From Tetrapyrgos nigripes (lineage: Eukaryota > Basidiomycota > Agaricomycetes > Agaricales > Campanellaceae), in the NCBI GenBank assembly GCA_013368315.1, contig JAACJM010000023.1, forward strand, positions 248,001 through 312,000: a stretch of 64,000 nt of DNA, in the 5' to 3' direction. Every line of letters begins with the position of its first letter. Positions within the stretch are counted from its first letter, which is position 1. Both the position numbers and the translations under genes were made by a program. The notes below the pieces were generated by a model. The model did no database searches. It was not told the origin of the DNA and saw nothing but the letters and a program-made list of their open reading frames with translations. Shown one piece after another: positions 1 to 11,086 of the stretch.

Positions 1-359
1 ATAGAAGATTTGATCCTCTAGTGCTAGAATTATCATAAACGAGGCGGAGAGATATCTTTTGAATCAGTGGTCATCATGACGACAAGAAGGGATCAAATAG
101 GAGACCATCAAATATATCTTCTGTGTGCAGTCTGAGCCCAGGGCAATTGGGAAGGAACCATCGTTCAGAAAGCTAAAGCTGGCAGGTTTGAGGTATTCTG
201 TAGCCCGGAAAAGTCATGTACGGTGTAGTAATAGAACAGATCCTGATCATGCTGTACTGTACTTGATCGGAAAGCGTTTTCGGCTGGCAATCATAACAAT
301 GATAACGTATCGACATTTCACAGGGTTGAAGTACTATAGGCACCGACTACTGATAGATT

Positions 360-824
360 TCAAGCACAGACCTAGAGGATTTGAAGTGGTAAGTACCAGA
401 GATCAGCATCTGAATCTCAATGATTACTTACTCCAGGAGCTCCCGAGCAGCTAAGACCTTCACAGCAAGTATTCCCGATAAAGGTAGCGCACTGCTGGCC
501 TGCGGTTTGACAGACGCCAGGTGTGGGCATGCAGTTCTGTGATTTCAAAAAAAGAGAGGTGAAAACCGTGAAAACAACGAATCGAAGACTCCGAGTCAGA
601 GTTGAGGAGCAGGAGGAGGAGGTTATGTAGATAAAACGAGGATCACTCACTCCAAGAGGACTTCCATTCGTACACGTCAAGCCTGGGCAGCATTGATTGG
701 ATCCAGGGACGCAGGGTATGAAGAGACTAGTACATGACTCGGATTGGCGTTCTTGGAGAATGGCAGCCAGAGAGACCGGGGCTATGGCAGCAGTAATGAT
801 GGTTAGGAGGGTTGTGAGTTGCAT
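360..824 (-). CDS. Small secreted cysteine-rich protein, tandem knottin-like motif
   Basis: Reconstructed as three exons (824-651, 536-432, 371-360) with GT-AG introns of 114 and 60 nt; both junctions are phase 0, giving 96 residues. The first ~20 residues are a clear signal peptide (MQLTTLLTIITAAIAPVSLA). The mature part holds two successive copies of one cysteine pattern: C-x6-C-x6-CC-x4-C-x8-C, then C-x6-C-x7-CC-x4-C-x6-C. This spacing resembles cystine-knot (knottin) mini-proteins. The last exon encodes only Val-Cys-Ala, so the final cysteine depends on splicing; unspliced reading ends in VSNH and loses it. It is probably secreted, and small cysteine-rich proteins of this sort are often effectors or antimicrobial peptides in fungi, but no specific function can be assigned. 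Exon structure is my inference from splice sites and cysteine periodicity. Confidence 0.8.
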
Positions 825-2052
825 TGTGGTTTTACGAGGCCGCGACAGTACTGGTGGGGGAGAGCGATAACTGAAAGGTTCGATGTTTTATAGCCTCAGA
901 GCGTCGGAAAACAGGTACATGCTGTCAAGTTACAAGTACGACCGTACTAGTATTGGCGTTGGAATGAGCGGCACGAAGAATGCAGAAGATCCTTATGAAA
1001 GTATCGAGAATCTATGCAGACTCAAACATTCTCGGGACATGGGACAGCGGGTTCCTGTATCTCAACCGGTCGGGTTCACATCGTCAACCTGATATGGGGG
1101 TAGCGTCGGTCCAAAAACAATCTAGTGGAACACATCCACGGGTGCCGCGTGCCAGTGTCTGGTCTGAAATATACTTAGATTGGATTTTGATGGTGTCGGG
1201 AGGAAGGGCCTGTTGACGTCGGTAACCGGGACTGCCAACGGTCCTGCTCATCATTGGAACCAAGAGGAGTCTAGGAGAGTCAAGTTAGTACTGAAGCTGC
1301 GGTAATAAGTGTAAATGAAAATAAAAAACCATCCAACAACACCAGCCATTAAATCTATACCCATTTTCCACGCACCGCCGCTATGACTATTATATGACAT
1401 CGTCAGAAGACATTCAAACCAGCGGTCATACCTAAGAAATATCGTGGTCATTGTCGATCTGATGCCTAGAAACGCTTGACAAAGCCAGTTCGGTAAAAGT
1501 ACAGACCGAGCACCGGAACTTCGTGGCGTGGGACTTTGAATACCTGGGAAGCTCGACCTAGCTTAGCTCGGCCTTCAAGGGCCTCATAACCTGTCCAACA
1601 GCCTCAAAGACTCCTCTTTATAGGATGGTGATACTCTCGTTTCACTCCTCAGTAAGTAGCATTGTCTGCCATTGACTTCCGATCCTTATACTTTATCATT
1701 GCTTCATTGTAAGCATTGGCAGTTCATAGGAGTGTCTAGGAGCACAGTGGGAAGATAACTGTGCGAATCGGGGTCCAGGCCAGATAAACGTCCGCCTGTT
1801 CAATTTGTTCCTGGATTCTTTCCGCAAAAGCTAACGGAACTCTCAAGTTTGAACAACCGCTGGTGGGCTATGGTCATCTGTCATCCGTGCAGGGCTATTG
1901 AAGATCTAACAGGTCACACTGAACAGTCTGCTGATCCTTGGCAGTATATTGGAAGTGGTATATTCGTCGCCGTTTCTCATAGCTTCAGGACGAATAAAAA
2001 AGAAGAAGCCATTCTAAATGTTGCTCTAGTTCCCCCACCCACACACTGCACA
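825..2052. other. Intergenic, no gene recognised
   Basis: This 1.2-kb stretch separates the divergently transcribed secreted protein and aquaporin-like genes, so it should contain both promoters. Open frames here are short and low in complexity, and I see no splice-consistent gene, repeat or RNA. Confidence 0.5.
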
Positions 2053-3550
2053 ATGTCCAGCCCAGTTATCGTCCATCTGAGCGACATACAACCGCCCAGT
2101 GGCACCCGGATCGTTTGGGAGAAGTATAGGCATACCAGCGTCCATTGGTTTGCCGAGTGCTTCGCTGAATTCGTTCGTAACTTGCGTGCTGAAACGTGAA
2201 GCTATTCATTGACAAAAACTTTTTAGGTCGGGGTGTTCATCTATACCTATGCTGGTGGGTGGCTAGTCCTCAACTCATTTCTTTTTCTTCTGCTCACAAT
2301 CCCTTTAGGTGTTGGTTCACAAATTCTCTACATCCTGCAGGGTATCTTACCTTTGGAGGATTTGAGCTGTGAGTCCCTCCTGCTCGTGCTTGCGTTCCAC
2401 CATTAAACCCTGTCACCACCAGCTGTCTTCCAAGTTGGATGTGCCTACGCTGCAGGAGTTCTCTTCGCTGTCGCTATCGCGCTCCCGGTTTCTGGTGGAC
2501 TATTATCTCCTGGTATCACTATCTGTGCATGCTTTACCAGAGGGCTTCCTCCCCTCAAAGCCGTCAGGTGCGTTTGCAACTCCCTCTAAAGATCACTCGT
2601 TGACCTTTTCTCCTAGATACATCATTGTTCAGATCCTAGGAGCCTACGTGGCTTGTTTAGTGATCTACGTCCAATACCGTGACATGATTGTTACGGCGGA
2701 AGAGGTGTTGCAGGCAGCGGGGCAATATGATGCAGTCATTTTCACACCTAGGGGACCTGCTGGTGCGTTTGGTCTGTACCTTACACCAGGAGTCAACCTT
2801 GGAAGGGCGTTCCTGAATGAATTTGTGACGGTACGTATCCGCTGGTCCTTCACATCTGTCATACTACTACTCACATTCATCGTTGAAGGATCTCGCGCTT
2901 ACCATGGTGATTTGGAGCTGTCTTGATCCAACGAACATGCTAGTACCACCGTTTGCAATCCCCTTTGTCATTGGTCTGATCTAGTGAGTTTCGTGCAGAG
3001 TGTGGTTTGATTGTTTCAACTCGTTCCTTCCTCCCTAGCGCTGTCGCTGTCTGGGGCTTCTCCCTTCCTGGACGTGAGTAACCTTGTTCTCTGTGCAGTT
3101 GTATCTCATTCCCATGTAGTCGCTGCAAACACCGCGAGAGACGTTGGAGGACGATTGGCCGCAATGACAATTTGGGGGACCAAGGGTACATTCGGTTCCT
3201 TAGTCGCCGCTCACTGGTGTTCCTTACATTTTTGCTTCCCATCTTTTAGCTAACGGTGGAAAGTACGCTGCCATAGCCGCCCTGACCAACATTCCCGCAA
3301 CATTCGTCACCGCCGTGTTATACGAAATGTTCTTCGCTGATTATGCGCGTGGTACGTTGAGTCTTGACATGTTACTTGGAAGGTTGTTCTGTCTATCTCA
3401 AACATGTTACATTTTTACTTGAATATAGTTGTCTCGAGCGCTCATCTGGAGCTTATTCGGTCCCACCGGAACCACGCACGTACTCCTAACAGAGTGCAGA
3501 ACGACTCCCAGCTGGATTCGGCGGAGAAGGACAAGATATCTGATGGTTAG
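2053..3550 (+). CDS. Aquaporin-like channel (MIP family) with divergent NPA boxes
   Basis: Ten exons join in frame to 328 residues: 2053-2172, 2227-2254, 2309-2368, 2423-2567, 2617-2830, 2889-2983, 3039-3073, 3120-3185, 3250-3351 and 3429-3550. All introns are GT-AG; the first donor is the rare GTTCGT. The protein has the hydrophobic layout of a six-helix MIP channel, which would pass water, glycerol or other small solutes across a membrane. The first half-helix motif, normally NPAVT, reads SPGIT (SGGLLSPGITI), and the second reads NTARD (NTARDVGGRLA). The Arg of the selectivity filter and the Asp after it, typical of aquaglyceroporins, are kept. The C-terminal tail is polar. Start chosen at the ATG whose frame enters the first helix. 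The family assignment is firm; substrate is unknown because both pore motifs are altered. Confidence 0.85.
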
Positions 3551-5240
3551 AGTGTAAGAGCGGAAAAAGCGCTACATCAATTCGGTTGGTGGTCTGTAGA
3601 TGTTAAATTGTAAGTGGTAAATAAATTTCAACGGTCTTTAGGGGTCTATTACGCAAGTAGCCCATGCCCTTTACCGACTCCCATGGCGCTGCAAAACGTG
3701 TTTCCTGCCCCCCTCCTGCCCCCTCCTGCCCCTCTAGTCTGTCCTACTCTTCTTCGGAGCAAAAAAAAAATGGTCAAACTGTCAAATATGGCAATGCTAA
3801 TTTGCGAGTCGATGTCGTCGGAATGTGTGTAGTCCATTATAACTTATTCCATACAGTAGAAATGTTGCTACGGCTTCGAGCGTAGTCTCGCCGTGAATAT
3901 AAATTCTACATGTACAACTTTTAATGTCTTTTTCTTTTCAGTGAGAACCGTTCTCATCTGAGCTCAGACAGCTTGCTATTTCACTGGTAGAGTGTCCTGA
4001 TGGAATGTGCGTCAGCTGGCTTGTGAAGCGCCACTGAAATAATGGGTGACGGTCGCGTATACAACTCCCAAAAGGTCTCATTCTAGGATCTATTCAATGG
4101 TGAGTGCTTCGTATATATACTGACAGATACTGACTCGTCCCAATCTAACCAACCAAACTCATTCATTCATTCACGCAAAGAATTTGCCAAATTGTCCAGA
4201 CTCCATGCATCTTACTAGTACTCCTTCCACCTCATCCATTATGGCAAAGTACACACCAGTCTCGCTGGGAGTGGCTGCGAGCCTTTCTCTCTTCCCCCTC
4301 AGAAGTGTGTCTTCGTACATTACATCTTTGCTCTCACCTCTCTCGTATCCACTGACCCTCTCATTATCAGCTCAGAGCCTATTTTGCCGGAATGTATAAA
4401 AATTTTGACTACGTCAATTTTCAAAACCATTAAAAGGGATTTAAGGATTAATGGTAGAAGTAGAGAAGGGGTATGTCATCAGTTTAGAGTCGAAGCATTG
4501 ACGCAGGTGCAGGCGGAGGGTATGGCTGTATGCACATCTCCTGAGAATGCAATGTATTGTTTCTTGTTGCTGGGATTTTGGAATCGTGAGTTTCCTTTTT
4601 GAAATGGCAGTGTGGTGTTCAGAAGGCTTAAGACATTGAAGAACGTCTTGATAAACGTGTTTCTTTTTTGTCTTTTCCCCATTCTTTTATTGAACAGACT
4701 GCTACGAACTCTGACGTTACATGCCGCTGTTGTTCTCGGGACAAAAGAGTTCTGATTTGAGATACCTATTTTCTCTGGCCATCTGCACATGTATCTAAGG
4801 CCATAAGAATAGTAGTCTGTTGCACCTCTGGCTTCATACCCATTTTTTATTTATTTCAGCGTCTGTGAATGTCAAAGGAAGAGGGAAATAGTAGAGTGAG
4901 GAAGTATCCCTTGAGGAGTCATGGAGACATGTACGAGATTCACAAGTCTCCCAGATAAATATCTTATTCTGTTCTCTTTTATATACTATATTGTAGATAT
5001 CTACTCCAGTTTCCAGCTGTAATTTAGCATCAGAATGGTAGTCTGTTACACCTCTGTAGCTTTATGTGTCCTCTCACTTTAGTTGCTGTTGCTCAAGTCC
5101 AGTTCAAGCCTGGCAATCAGCAAATCTCATGCTATCAGCCCTATTCAGATTGCCATTTAACTTGGTATTATTTCTACTACAGGGTCACTATCTGCCATAA
5201 GCAAGTGTCTAATGTGAATATCTACCTTTACTTAAGGTAT
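3551..5240. other. Intergenic, no gene recognised
   Basis: About 1.7 kb of AT-rich sequence downstream of the aquaporin-like gene. Open frames overlap on both strands with low-complexity content (a C-rich run near 3707-3735, poly-A near 3761-3770). Nothing coding or structured can be supported. Confidence 0.5.
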
Positions 5241-5298
5241 CTGCAGGGTGTCCGCAAAGTGTCTGCAAGTGCACAGCCACCTAGCGGACACCCTGCAG
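5241..5298. repeat. 15-bp perfect inverted repeat
   Basis: CTGCAGGGTGTCCGC at 5241-5255 is matched by its exact reverse complement at 5284-5298, with a 28-nt loop. A related motif (CTGCAAGGTTTCCGCAA and GGGGTGTCCGCAA) recurs near 11026-11064, beyond the Copia element. It may be the end of an unrecognised repeat family; no target duplication is visible. Confidence 0.45.
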
Positions 5299-5345
5299 AC
5301 ACCCTTCCCAAATACTACAATGAGTACAAATTGTCTCAAAGCTAT

Positions 5346-5581
5346 TATTAAACTTAGGTTATCTTAGTGAGTAATCTTAGCGAGAGTCACAAAGTGGGGG
5401 GGTAAGAGCGTGTGAACGTATCTCGCTGGACTCTCAAGTATATATCATTAATCAAAGTAGTATAATAATATAAATAGTCTAAGTATATCCGTGTGATTGT
5501 TTGACTGTAAGTCCGCAGTACCTGAGTGATGCCGTATGCATTGTAACTTAGTAACATGATCGTAATCGCTTAATTCCAACA
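5346..5581 (-). repeat. Copia 3' LTR (relative to minus-strand element)
   Basis: 236 bp, the pair of 10126-10361. It is followed inwards by the purine tract GAAGGGGAA (minus strand, 5582-5590), the expected polypurine primer site for plus-strand DNA synthesis, directly abutting the LTR. Confidence 0.95.
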
Positions 5582-5590
5582 TTCCCCTTC
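5582..5590 (-). promoter_or_regulatory. Polypurine tract of Copia element
   Basis: GAAGGGGAA on the minus strand immediately upstream of the 3' LTR start TGTTGG. Position and composition match the plus-strand primer of LTR retrotransposons. Confidence 0.75.
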
Positions 5591-8500
5591 AAGCGGATAT
5601 CCCAAGTATTCGGGAGAAACACTTGATCTTATCAGCGGAGAGAGCCTTCGTAAGTATATCCGCAAGTTGATCATTAGTTGACACATGTTTAACTCGTATG
5701 TATCGTTGATTTATTCGATCAGTAAGGAAGTTTTTACGGATATTGAAATGCTTAGTTCTCTGAGTATGTTGTTCTTCAGGAGCACGTATAATTGCCAAAG
5801 TAGATGCACTATCTGAGTTGATAAGCACTGGCTCCTGTTCGGCATTTAGAATTTCTTCTATAAAGCCTTTCAAATAAATAGCTTCTTGTGAGGCATGTGC
5901 GAGTGCACATAGTTCAGCCTCAGTAACTGATAAAGTTACCAGTGTGCCTCGCTTACTTGACCAAGAAATAAGCGATTCAGCAAATTTGAATGCATAGCCC
6001 ATGATTGGTTTATTGCCATACGTAGACATACCATCAGAGTCAGCAAATCCATAAGTAGAAGTAATAGTAGGGCTCCCTAGGTTGAGCCAGTAATCGCAAG
6101 TTCCTTTTAGATAAAGATAGCATTGTTTAGCTGCAGCGTAATGCTCTTCACCTGGATCGTTAAGATATCTTGCTAGTTGACCAGTGCAGTATGCAATGTC
6201 TGGCCTAGTACAGTCAGCAACATATTGTAAACCACCAACTAGTGACATAAAAAATTTGATAGCAGCGGCGCCCCGTTGCAGTTCACTCCCAGGTCTAGGG
6301 CTAAGATTTTGCCCAGGTAGCATAGGTGTACGGCGTGCATGTAATTGGTCAAAATTGTATCATTTGAGAATGTTCTCAATGTAATGTTTCTGACAGAGTT
6401 TAATAGTACGGTTATTCCTATCTCGTTGAATTTCCATACCGAGAATCCAGTGGATTTCTCCACCGTCAGTGACTTGGACGTGTCCACTAAGTGCAGTAAC
6501 AAAAGCTTGTGCAGTAGCTTTGTTGATAGTACACAAAGTAATGTCATCGACATGACAAGATAGTATTAAAATAAGTTTATTCTCATAATATCGGTAGAAT
6601 ACCGCATTATCGTAAGTAGACTTCTTAAGTCCTAGTAACTTTATGAGAATATCACATAATGTTTCGTACCATCGACGACCGGCTTGCTTAAGCCCGTATA
6701 GAGTCTTTCTGAGTTTAAGTACGTAACCTTCAGGCAAGTTAGGTAGTAAATTACCTGGAGGTGGACGAAGGTATAACGTTTCCGTAAAGATAGGCAGATT
6801 TAATATCAATCTGAGTAGTTTCATAGTCTAATGAAGCTGCAAGAGCAAGTATAAAACGTGTACTGCTCATGCGTGCTACAGGGGCAAAGATATCATTTGC
6901 GTAGTAATCAATGCCTTCTTGTTGACTAAAGCCTTGTGCTACTAGTCTAGATTTCAATTTGGTCTGTTTACCAAGTTTGTATTTAGTTTTGTAGACAAAT
7001 CTGGAACCAATGATATTTGCATCAGCAGGAGGTTTGACGTACTCCCAGGTTCCTAGACTTTCTAGAGATTCTATCTCGGCTTTCATGGAATCAAACCATG
7101 CATCACGTTGTGGATGATTGAGTACATCCTTGAATAAAATTGGATCGCCGACGTTATCAGCATAGTAAACATTGAATTCTGTTAAGAAGAAAGCAATGTT
7201 TTGTTCAACTTCATCGTAGAGTAAACCTCTGGCTTCTCAGATCCTTGTTGATCGTCTTGGGCCATCAGGTTGTATAGTTTCGTCTTCGTCGACATCCATT
7301 GGTTCAGGCTCGTGTTCCTGAGGAATTGGAGTTTCATTTGTATTTTCTTCTGTAGTTTCTAATGGTTCTTGATTTTTGTTTTGTAACTCCCCTTCAACTT
7401 GTGATTTCGACGTTAAGAATTGCAAGTTGCATTCTACATTCACTTTAGTACCAAAGTATACATAATGGCCTTTTGAATGATCATCAAAGCCTAACCAAAC
7501 TCCACGTTTTCCTTTAGGAGTTAGTTTACTAGTTCTTGCTTCGTCGTATACAATGCAAGGTGTACCAAAGCTATGTAGATTGTCTAAGTTTGCGTTGACA
7601 CTGTAACGTTTAAAATAGGGAGTTTGCATTTTTAATGCAGTTTTCGGAGATCTATTAAGTATGTACATAGTATAAAGTCCTGCGTGCCACCATAAACGAT
7701 TAGGTAGTCTTCCAGTATGCAGATTAACACGAATACCATTCATAACATGCTGATGTATGTTTTCAGCAACTCCGTTTTGCTGAGGTGTGTCATGAACTGT
7801 ATAACATGGAATTGTACCTTGTGCTTTCAGGTAGTTTCTGAATGCACCCAAAGTAAATACAGCATCATTGTCTGATTGTAGTATTTTAACTTTGATACCA
7901 TATTGTGTAAATAGCTCAGTAGTAAATGTAACCCATTGCGTATAGGCTTCGTCTTTTGTTTTGAGTGGAGATAATATTAACCAACGTGTACAGTCGTCAA
8001 CGATGGTTAACCAGTATTTGTAGCCTTCAATAGAGGCAGTTCGTAATGGACCAAATATATCAATGTGAAAATGGTCTCCGAAGTTTTCTGCTAATTCCAA
8101 AGTACGTTGTTTCGGAACAGAAAGTCTATGTATATTATTGATGATGCAGTCTTCACATTGAGTTTCTGTCCAATCATCAATAATGATTGTAATAATAGAT
8201 TTATCTGTTTTTAGTAATGTTTTTAGATTTGTATAACTCATATGACCAATTTGTTTGTGAAGTTCGTATAAACTTAAACTAGCAACATTATCACTCAATT
8301 TTTTAGTTGTGATAGAGTAAAGTTTGGCGTTCTCATGTATAGCGCCAACGAAATTGTCCTTGTCATTGTGTATTGTACATAAATGATCATGAAAAGTAAA
8401 AGTATGGTCTGCTTTTTGTGAAATACTGATTAAAGTAAACGGAAGCTTTGAGTTGTAGTATACATTTTTAAGAGTGATCGATGAAGACTCACTATTGTCC

Positions 8501-9114
8501 TTCCTAACTTCTACCTGCATATCGCCTGCTAATTGAAGTTCTAGATGCTCTGAATTGGCAACAGTTAAAGTTATAACAGGCATAGTATGAACGTTGAAAA
8601 GTAAGTTAAGATACGGTGTACAGTGTATAGTAGCACCAGAATCAATTATATGCATATGATCTTGGTCAGAGATCGCGGTAAAAGCAGGTAGGGAAATATG
8701 ATGACTCACTGGAGTCTCAGAGTCTTCCATCTCGACGTCGCCTGAAGAAATCGACTGTACCCAGTCCAATTGCGAAGTTGACATAGTCATGACTTGAGAA
8801 GAAGAAGACGCAGGCATGGAGACGGCAACTGATGCATTCTCCTTGACCTTGCCTTTGTTGGATTGTTTTGTAATCCCTTTCTTCTTCATAGCCTCTTTGG
8901 ACTTTTCAGTCCACGGTTCTGGGCATGTCTGGGTCATATGACCCATCTTGTTGCAATTGAAGCATTTCCAATCTTTTTTGCCATCAGAAGGCTTCTGGTA
9001 TGGTGCTGCAGCGTTAGCGCATTCCCCTTCTGACTTGTCTGATCGTTGAGCACTGCCTTGACTAGTGCTGCCAGACTTCTTGTCGGACTTCTTACCCGAC
9101 GACGAAGGATATGT
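5589..9114 (-). pseudogene. Copia pol: CCHC knuckle, protease, integrase, RT, RNase H (broken)
   Basis: This continues in the same frame as gag after a UGA at 9115-9117. Going downstream: a perfect zinc knuckle CFNCNKMGHMTQTC near 8935; protease core IIDSGATIHC; integrase with HIDIFGP, a DD pair and the SDND block; a reverse transcriptase whose active site reads CHVDD instead of the usual YVDD; and RNase H with FADSDG, TEAEL and NSDSAS, ending near LTKAL. Defects: in-frame UGA at 7237-7239 (after RRSTRI) and 6360-6362 (after NILK), both resuming in frame, plus a frameshift near 6780 between the IDIKSAYLYG and ETLYLRPPPG segments. Each UGA is one C to T change from CGA (Arg). The frame is otherwise long and well preserved. 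Confidence 0.9.
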
Positions 9115-10032
9115 TCAAGCATTGCTCAAACGATAGTTGGTGAATTCCTTCTTTAGTCGCGCAATGAGGTTGACAGCTGTGTATACAGGTTTCTCCCCTT
9201 CTGGTGCAGTAGTGGCATCCCATGTAGTGGCAGCCGCATCCACAGTTGCTTCGTAAGAACTGCGAACAAAGTGATAGTGCGGGGGAATAATCCCCACCAG
9301 GGCTGAGTAAAAGACTTGATCTGAGACATCTATGTCTCTCTTCTTGATAGAAGCCCACAGATCCTGAGCTTTGTTGAGGAGCTTATCAAACTCCCAGACT
9401 GGTTTATGTAAGTTGAAGAGTTTCCACAGCTCGTTAGACTCTTGAACTGTGGATGAAGGATCGAAACGTTGCTTGAGCTTCTCGATAAGCTCTATCGCAT
9501 CCGACTCTTCGATGTAGTGGATCATAATTTTATCATCTATCTTGCCTGTAATAGCGTTAAAACAGGCTAGTTTGACAGTGTTACCAGGATGTAGTCTGGA
9601 GCTTTTGAAGTGTTGGTGACGAATCACCCGTAAAGCGTTATTAGTGCGAAAGTACCACATCTTCCAATTCTCACTGCCAGTAAGAACTGACAAGGAATCA
9701 AAAGCTTTGTTGATGTTGCTGAGCGGCATCACGTAATTGGGGTTTGTATTTTCGGGCATAGATAATGCGACCGACGAAGTAGGGGAAAATGGAGGAGATG
9801 ATGATGGAGGAGGGACGTTACCCTGGACATTGGTACTAGTATTTTTGCCAGCATCAGACATAATGGGAGTGAGTGTGAATGGAAGGGGGTTTTGGATGAG
9901 AGGATCAAGTGGTTTTGCCTGAGAAGTAGATGATACAGGCAGAGTAGGAGTTTGGGTACTAGAGTGACAACTGGTAGTAGGAAGTGAAATATCTGGGGCT
10001 GGTCCTTGAGATCGAGTTTGTCGACTAGTCAT
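9115..10032 (-). CDS. Copia Gag (capsid) domain
   Basis: A 305-codon frame starting at an ATG 94 bp inside the 5' LTR. The N-terminal ~110 residues are Ser/Thr/Pro-rich; from about residue 110 the sequence (LTGSENWKMWYFRTNNAL, then IMIHYIEESDAIELIEKLKQ) matches the UBN2-type capsid domain of Copia Gag. It would form the virus-like particle. It ends at a UGA at 9115-9117, but codons continue in the same frame into the zinc knuckle and pol without any other stop, so the intact ancestor almost certainly had one gag-pol frame. The stop is one transition away from CGA. It is truncated before the nucleic-acid-binding knuckle. Confidence 0.85.
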   Translation of the reverse strand: MTSRQTRSQGPAPDISLPTTSCHSSTQTPTLPVSSTSQAKPLDPLIQNPLPFTLTPIMSDAGKNTSTNVQGNVPPPSSSPPFSPTSSVALSMPENTNPNYVMPLSNINKAFDSLSVLTGSENWKMWYFRTNNALRVIRHQHFKSSRLHPGNTVKLACFNAITGKIDDKIMIHYIEESDAIELIEKLKQRFDPSSTVQESNELWKLFNLHKPVWEFDKLLNKAQDLWASIKKRDIDVSDQVFYSALVGIIPPHYHFVRSSYEATVDAAATTWDATTAPEGEKPVYTAVNLIARLKKEFTNYRLSNA

Positions 10033-10109
10033 ATACTAGTCCAAGAACAGAGTACGAGTAAAGAGTAAAGCAGAGTAGAGCAAGTGTTTATCGAAGTTAT
10101 AGCAAGCTA

Positions 10110-10125
10110 GTCGGGGTCCATAACC
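10110..10125 (-). promoter_or_regulatory. Putative primer-binding site of Copia element
   Basis: Just inside the 5' LTR the minus strand reads GGTTATGGACCCCGAC. The GGTTATG core resembles the complement of the anticodon stem-loop of initiator tRNA-Met, which some Copia-type elements use as a half-tRNA primer. The match is imperfect and rests on my memory of that tRNA, so this is tentative. Confidence 0.35.
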
Positions 10126-10361
10126 TATTAAACTTAGGTTATCTTAGTGAGTAATCTTAGTGAGAGTCACAAAGTGGGGGGGTAAGAGCGTGCGAACGTA
10201 TCTCGCTTGACTCTCAAGTATATATCATTAATCAAAGTAGTATAATAATATAAATAGTCTAAGTATATCCGTGCGATCATTTGACTGTAAGTCCGCAGTA
10301 CCTGAGTGATGCCATATGCATTGTAACTTAGTAACATGATTGTAATCGCTTAATTCCAACA
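10126..10361 (-). repeat. Copia 5' LTR (relative to minus-strand element)
   Basis: 236 bp, pair of 5346-5581. There are eight differences between the two; seven are explained by CG to TG or CA changes in one copy or the other, including one CG that changed to TG in the left copy and to CA in the right. It carries the promoter for the minus-strand element. Confidence 0.95.
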
Positions 10362-10707
10362 GCTATTACAATGTATTATCTTGTAGAAACATGCTAAGAC
10401 ATGATCCCCAATACCACCAATTGTTTGATATTCAAAGTTAATGAGTGCAAATGCAGAAAACACACATCTCAAAGCACTTGGGATGTGTGAGAAACATGTT
10501 TTTGTGCCCTGGCTTTGCAATTTTACACTAAGATACATTCATGAGGATGTAGATATCTTCTACTGATATGCTTTATAGAGATAATTTGTATGAACATATC
10601 AGAAAAACAAGAAAAAATTTTGCAGCTGTGCTTATCCTGCTTTTTTGAAGATTTTTACACTTTGTGTACAGCAGATACACCACCTTGAAAGCATCTCTGA
10701 GATAATA

Positions 10708-10970
10708 GACAGTTTGCGCTACGCGGCCACGTGCGAAATCCGCGTTGCGCTTTTCGGACCGACTAAAAATGACAGTGCATATAAGGCTTGTTTTGCGCTT
10801 GGGACTGATCCCTCATGGGCGTATAACAACCCGCTGAGCTCTATAGCCCCCCACAAGCACTATATCCATGGAAGAATATTCGCTGTAGCAGAGTATACCC
10901 CAAAATATACTCGATCGCGTCCGAAAAGCGCAGCGCGGATATCACACGTGACCGAAAAACGCAAACTGTC
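10708..10970. mobile_element. MITE, TA target site, GACAGTTTGC ends (copy 1)
   Basis: A 263-bp element with long inverted ends of about 53 bp (10708-10760 and 10918-10970) starting GACAGTTTGC and including a CACGTG core. It is flanked by TA at 10706-10707 and 10971-10972, as for Tc1/mariner-type elements. No coding frame is meaningful. The same ends and TA flanks occur at 58523-58985, which proves a family. Confidence 0.85.
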
Positions 10971-11086
10971 TAATATATATCATTGATACAGTAGATAGAG
11001 TCATATACAATAATTTACAATGCTATCTGCAAGGTTTCCGCAAGCCCGCAAGGGGTGTCCGCAAATTTACCTATACCAAAATTTTA

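Larger units (their letters stand above)
5346..10361 (-). mobile_element. Full-length Copia (Ty1-type) LTR retrotransposon
   Basis: Two 236-bp LTRs (5346-5581 and 10126-10361) bound gag-pol on the minus strand, and a 5-bp target duplication GCTAT lies at 5341-5345 and 10362-10366. Read on the minus strand the LTR begins TGTTGG and ends TTTAATA, so it is a TG...TA rather than TG...CA repeat. The order gag, protease, integrase, reverse transcriptase, RNase H is that of Copia elements. The LTRs differ at 8 of 236 positions, so the insertion is not recent. Coding is broken by three in-frame UGA codons and one frameshift, so the copy is non-autonomous. Confidence 0.95.

Noticed and set aside
125..454. 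109-codon plus-strand ORF at the window start
   Set aside because: It lies antisense to the 3' end of the secreted-protein gene and has no recognisable feature.
5085..5115. tRNA-like B box (GTTCAAGCCTGG)
   Set aside because: No matching A box, acceptor stem or anticodon arm could be assembled around it.
9115..9117. Programmed UGA readthrough between gag and pol
   Set aside because: The same kind of UGA occurs twice more within pol where no regulation is expected, and the LTR differences show CpG transitions dominate this copy, so decay is the simpler explanation.
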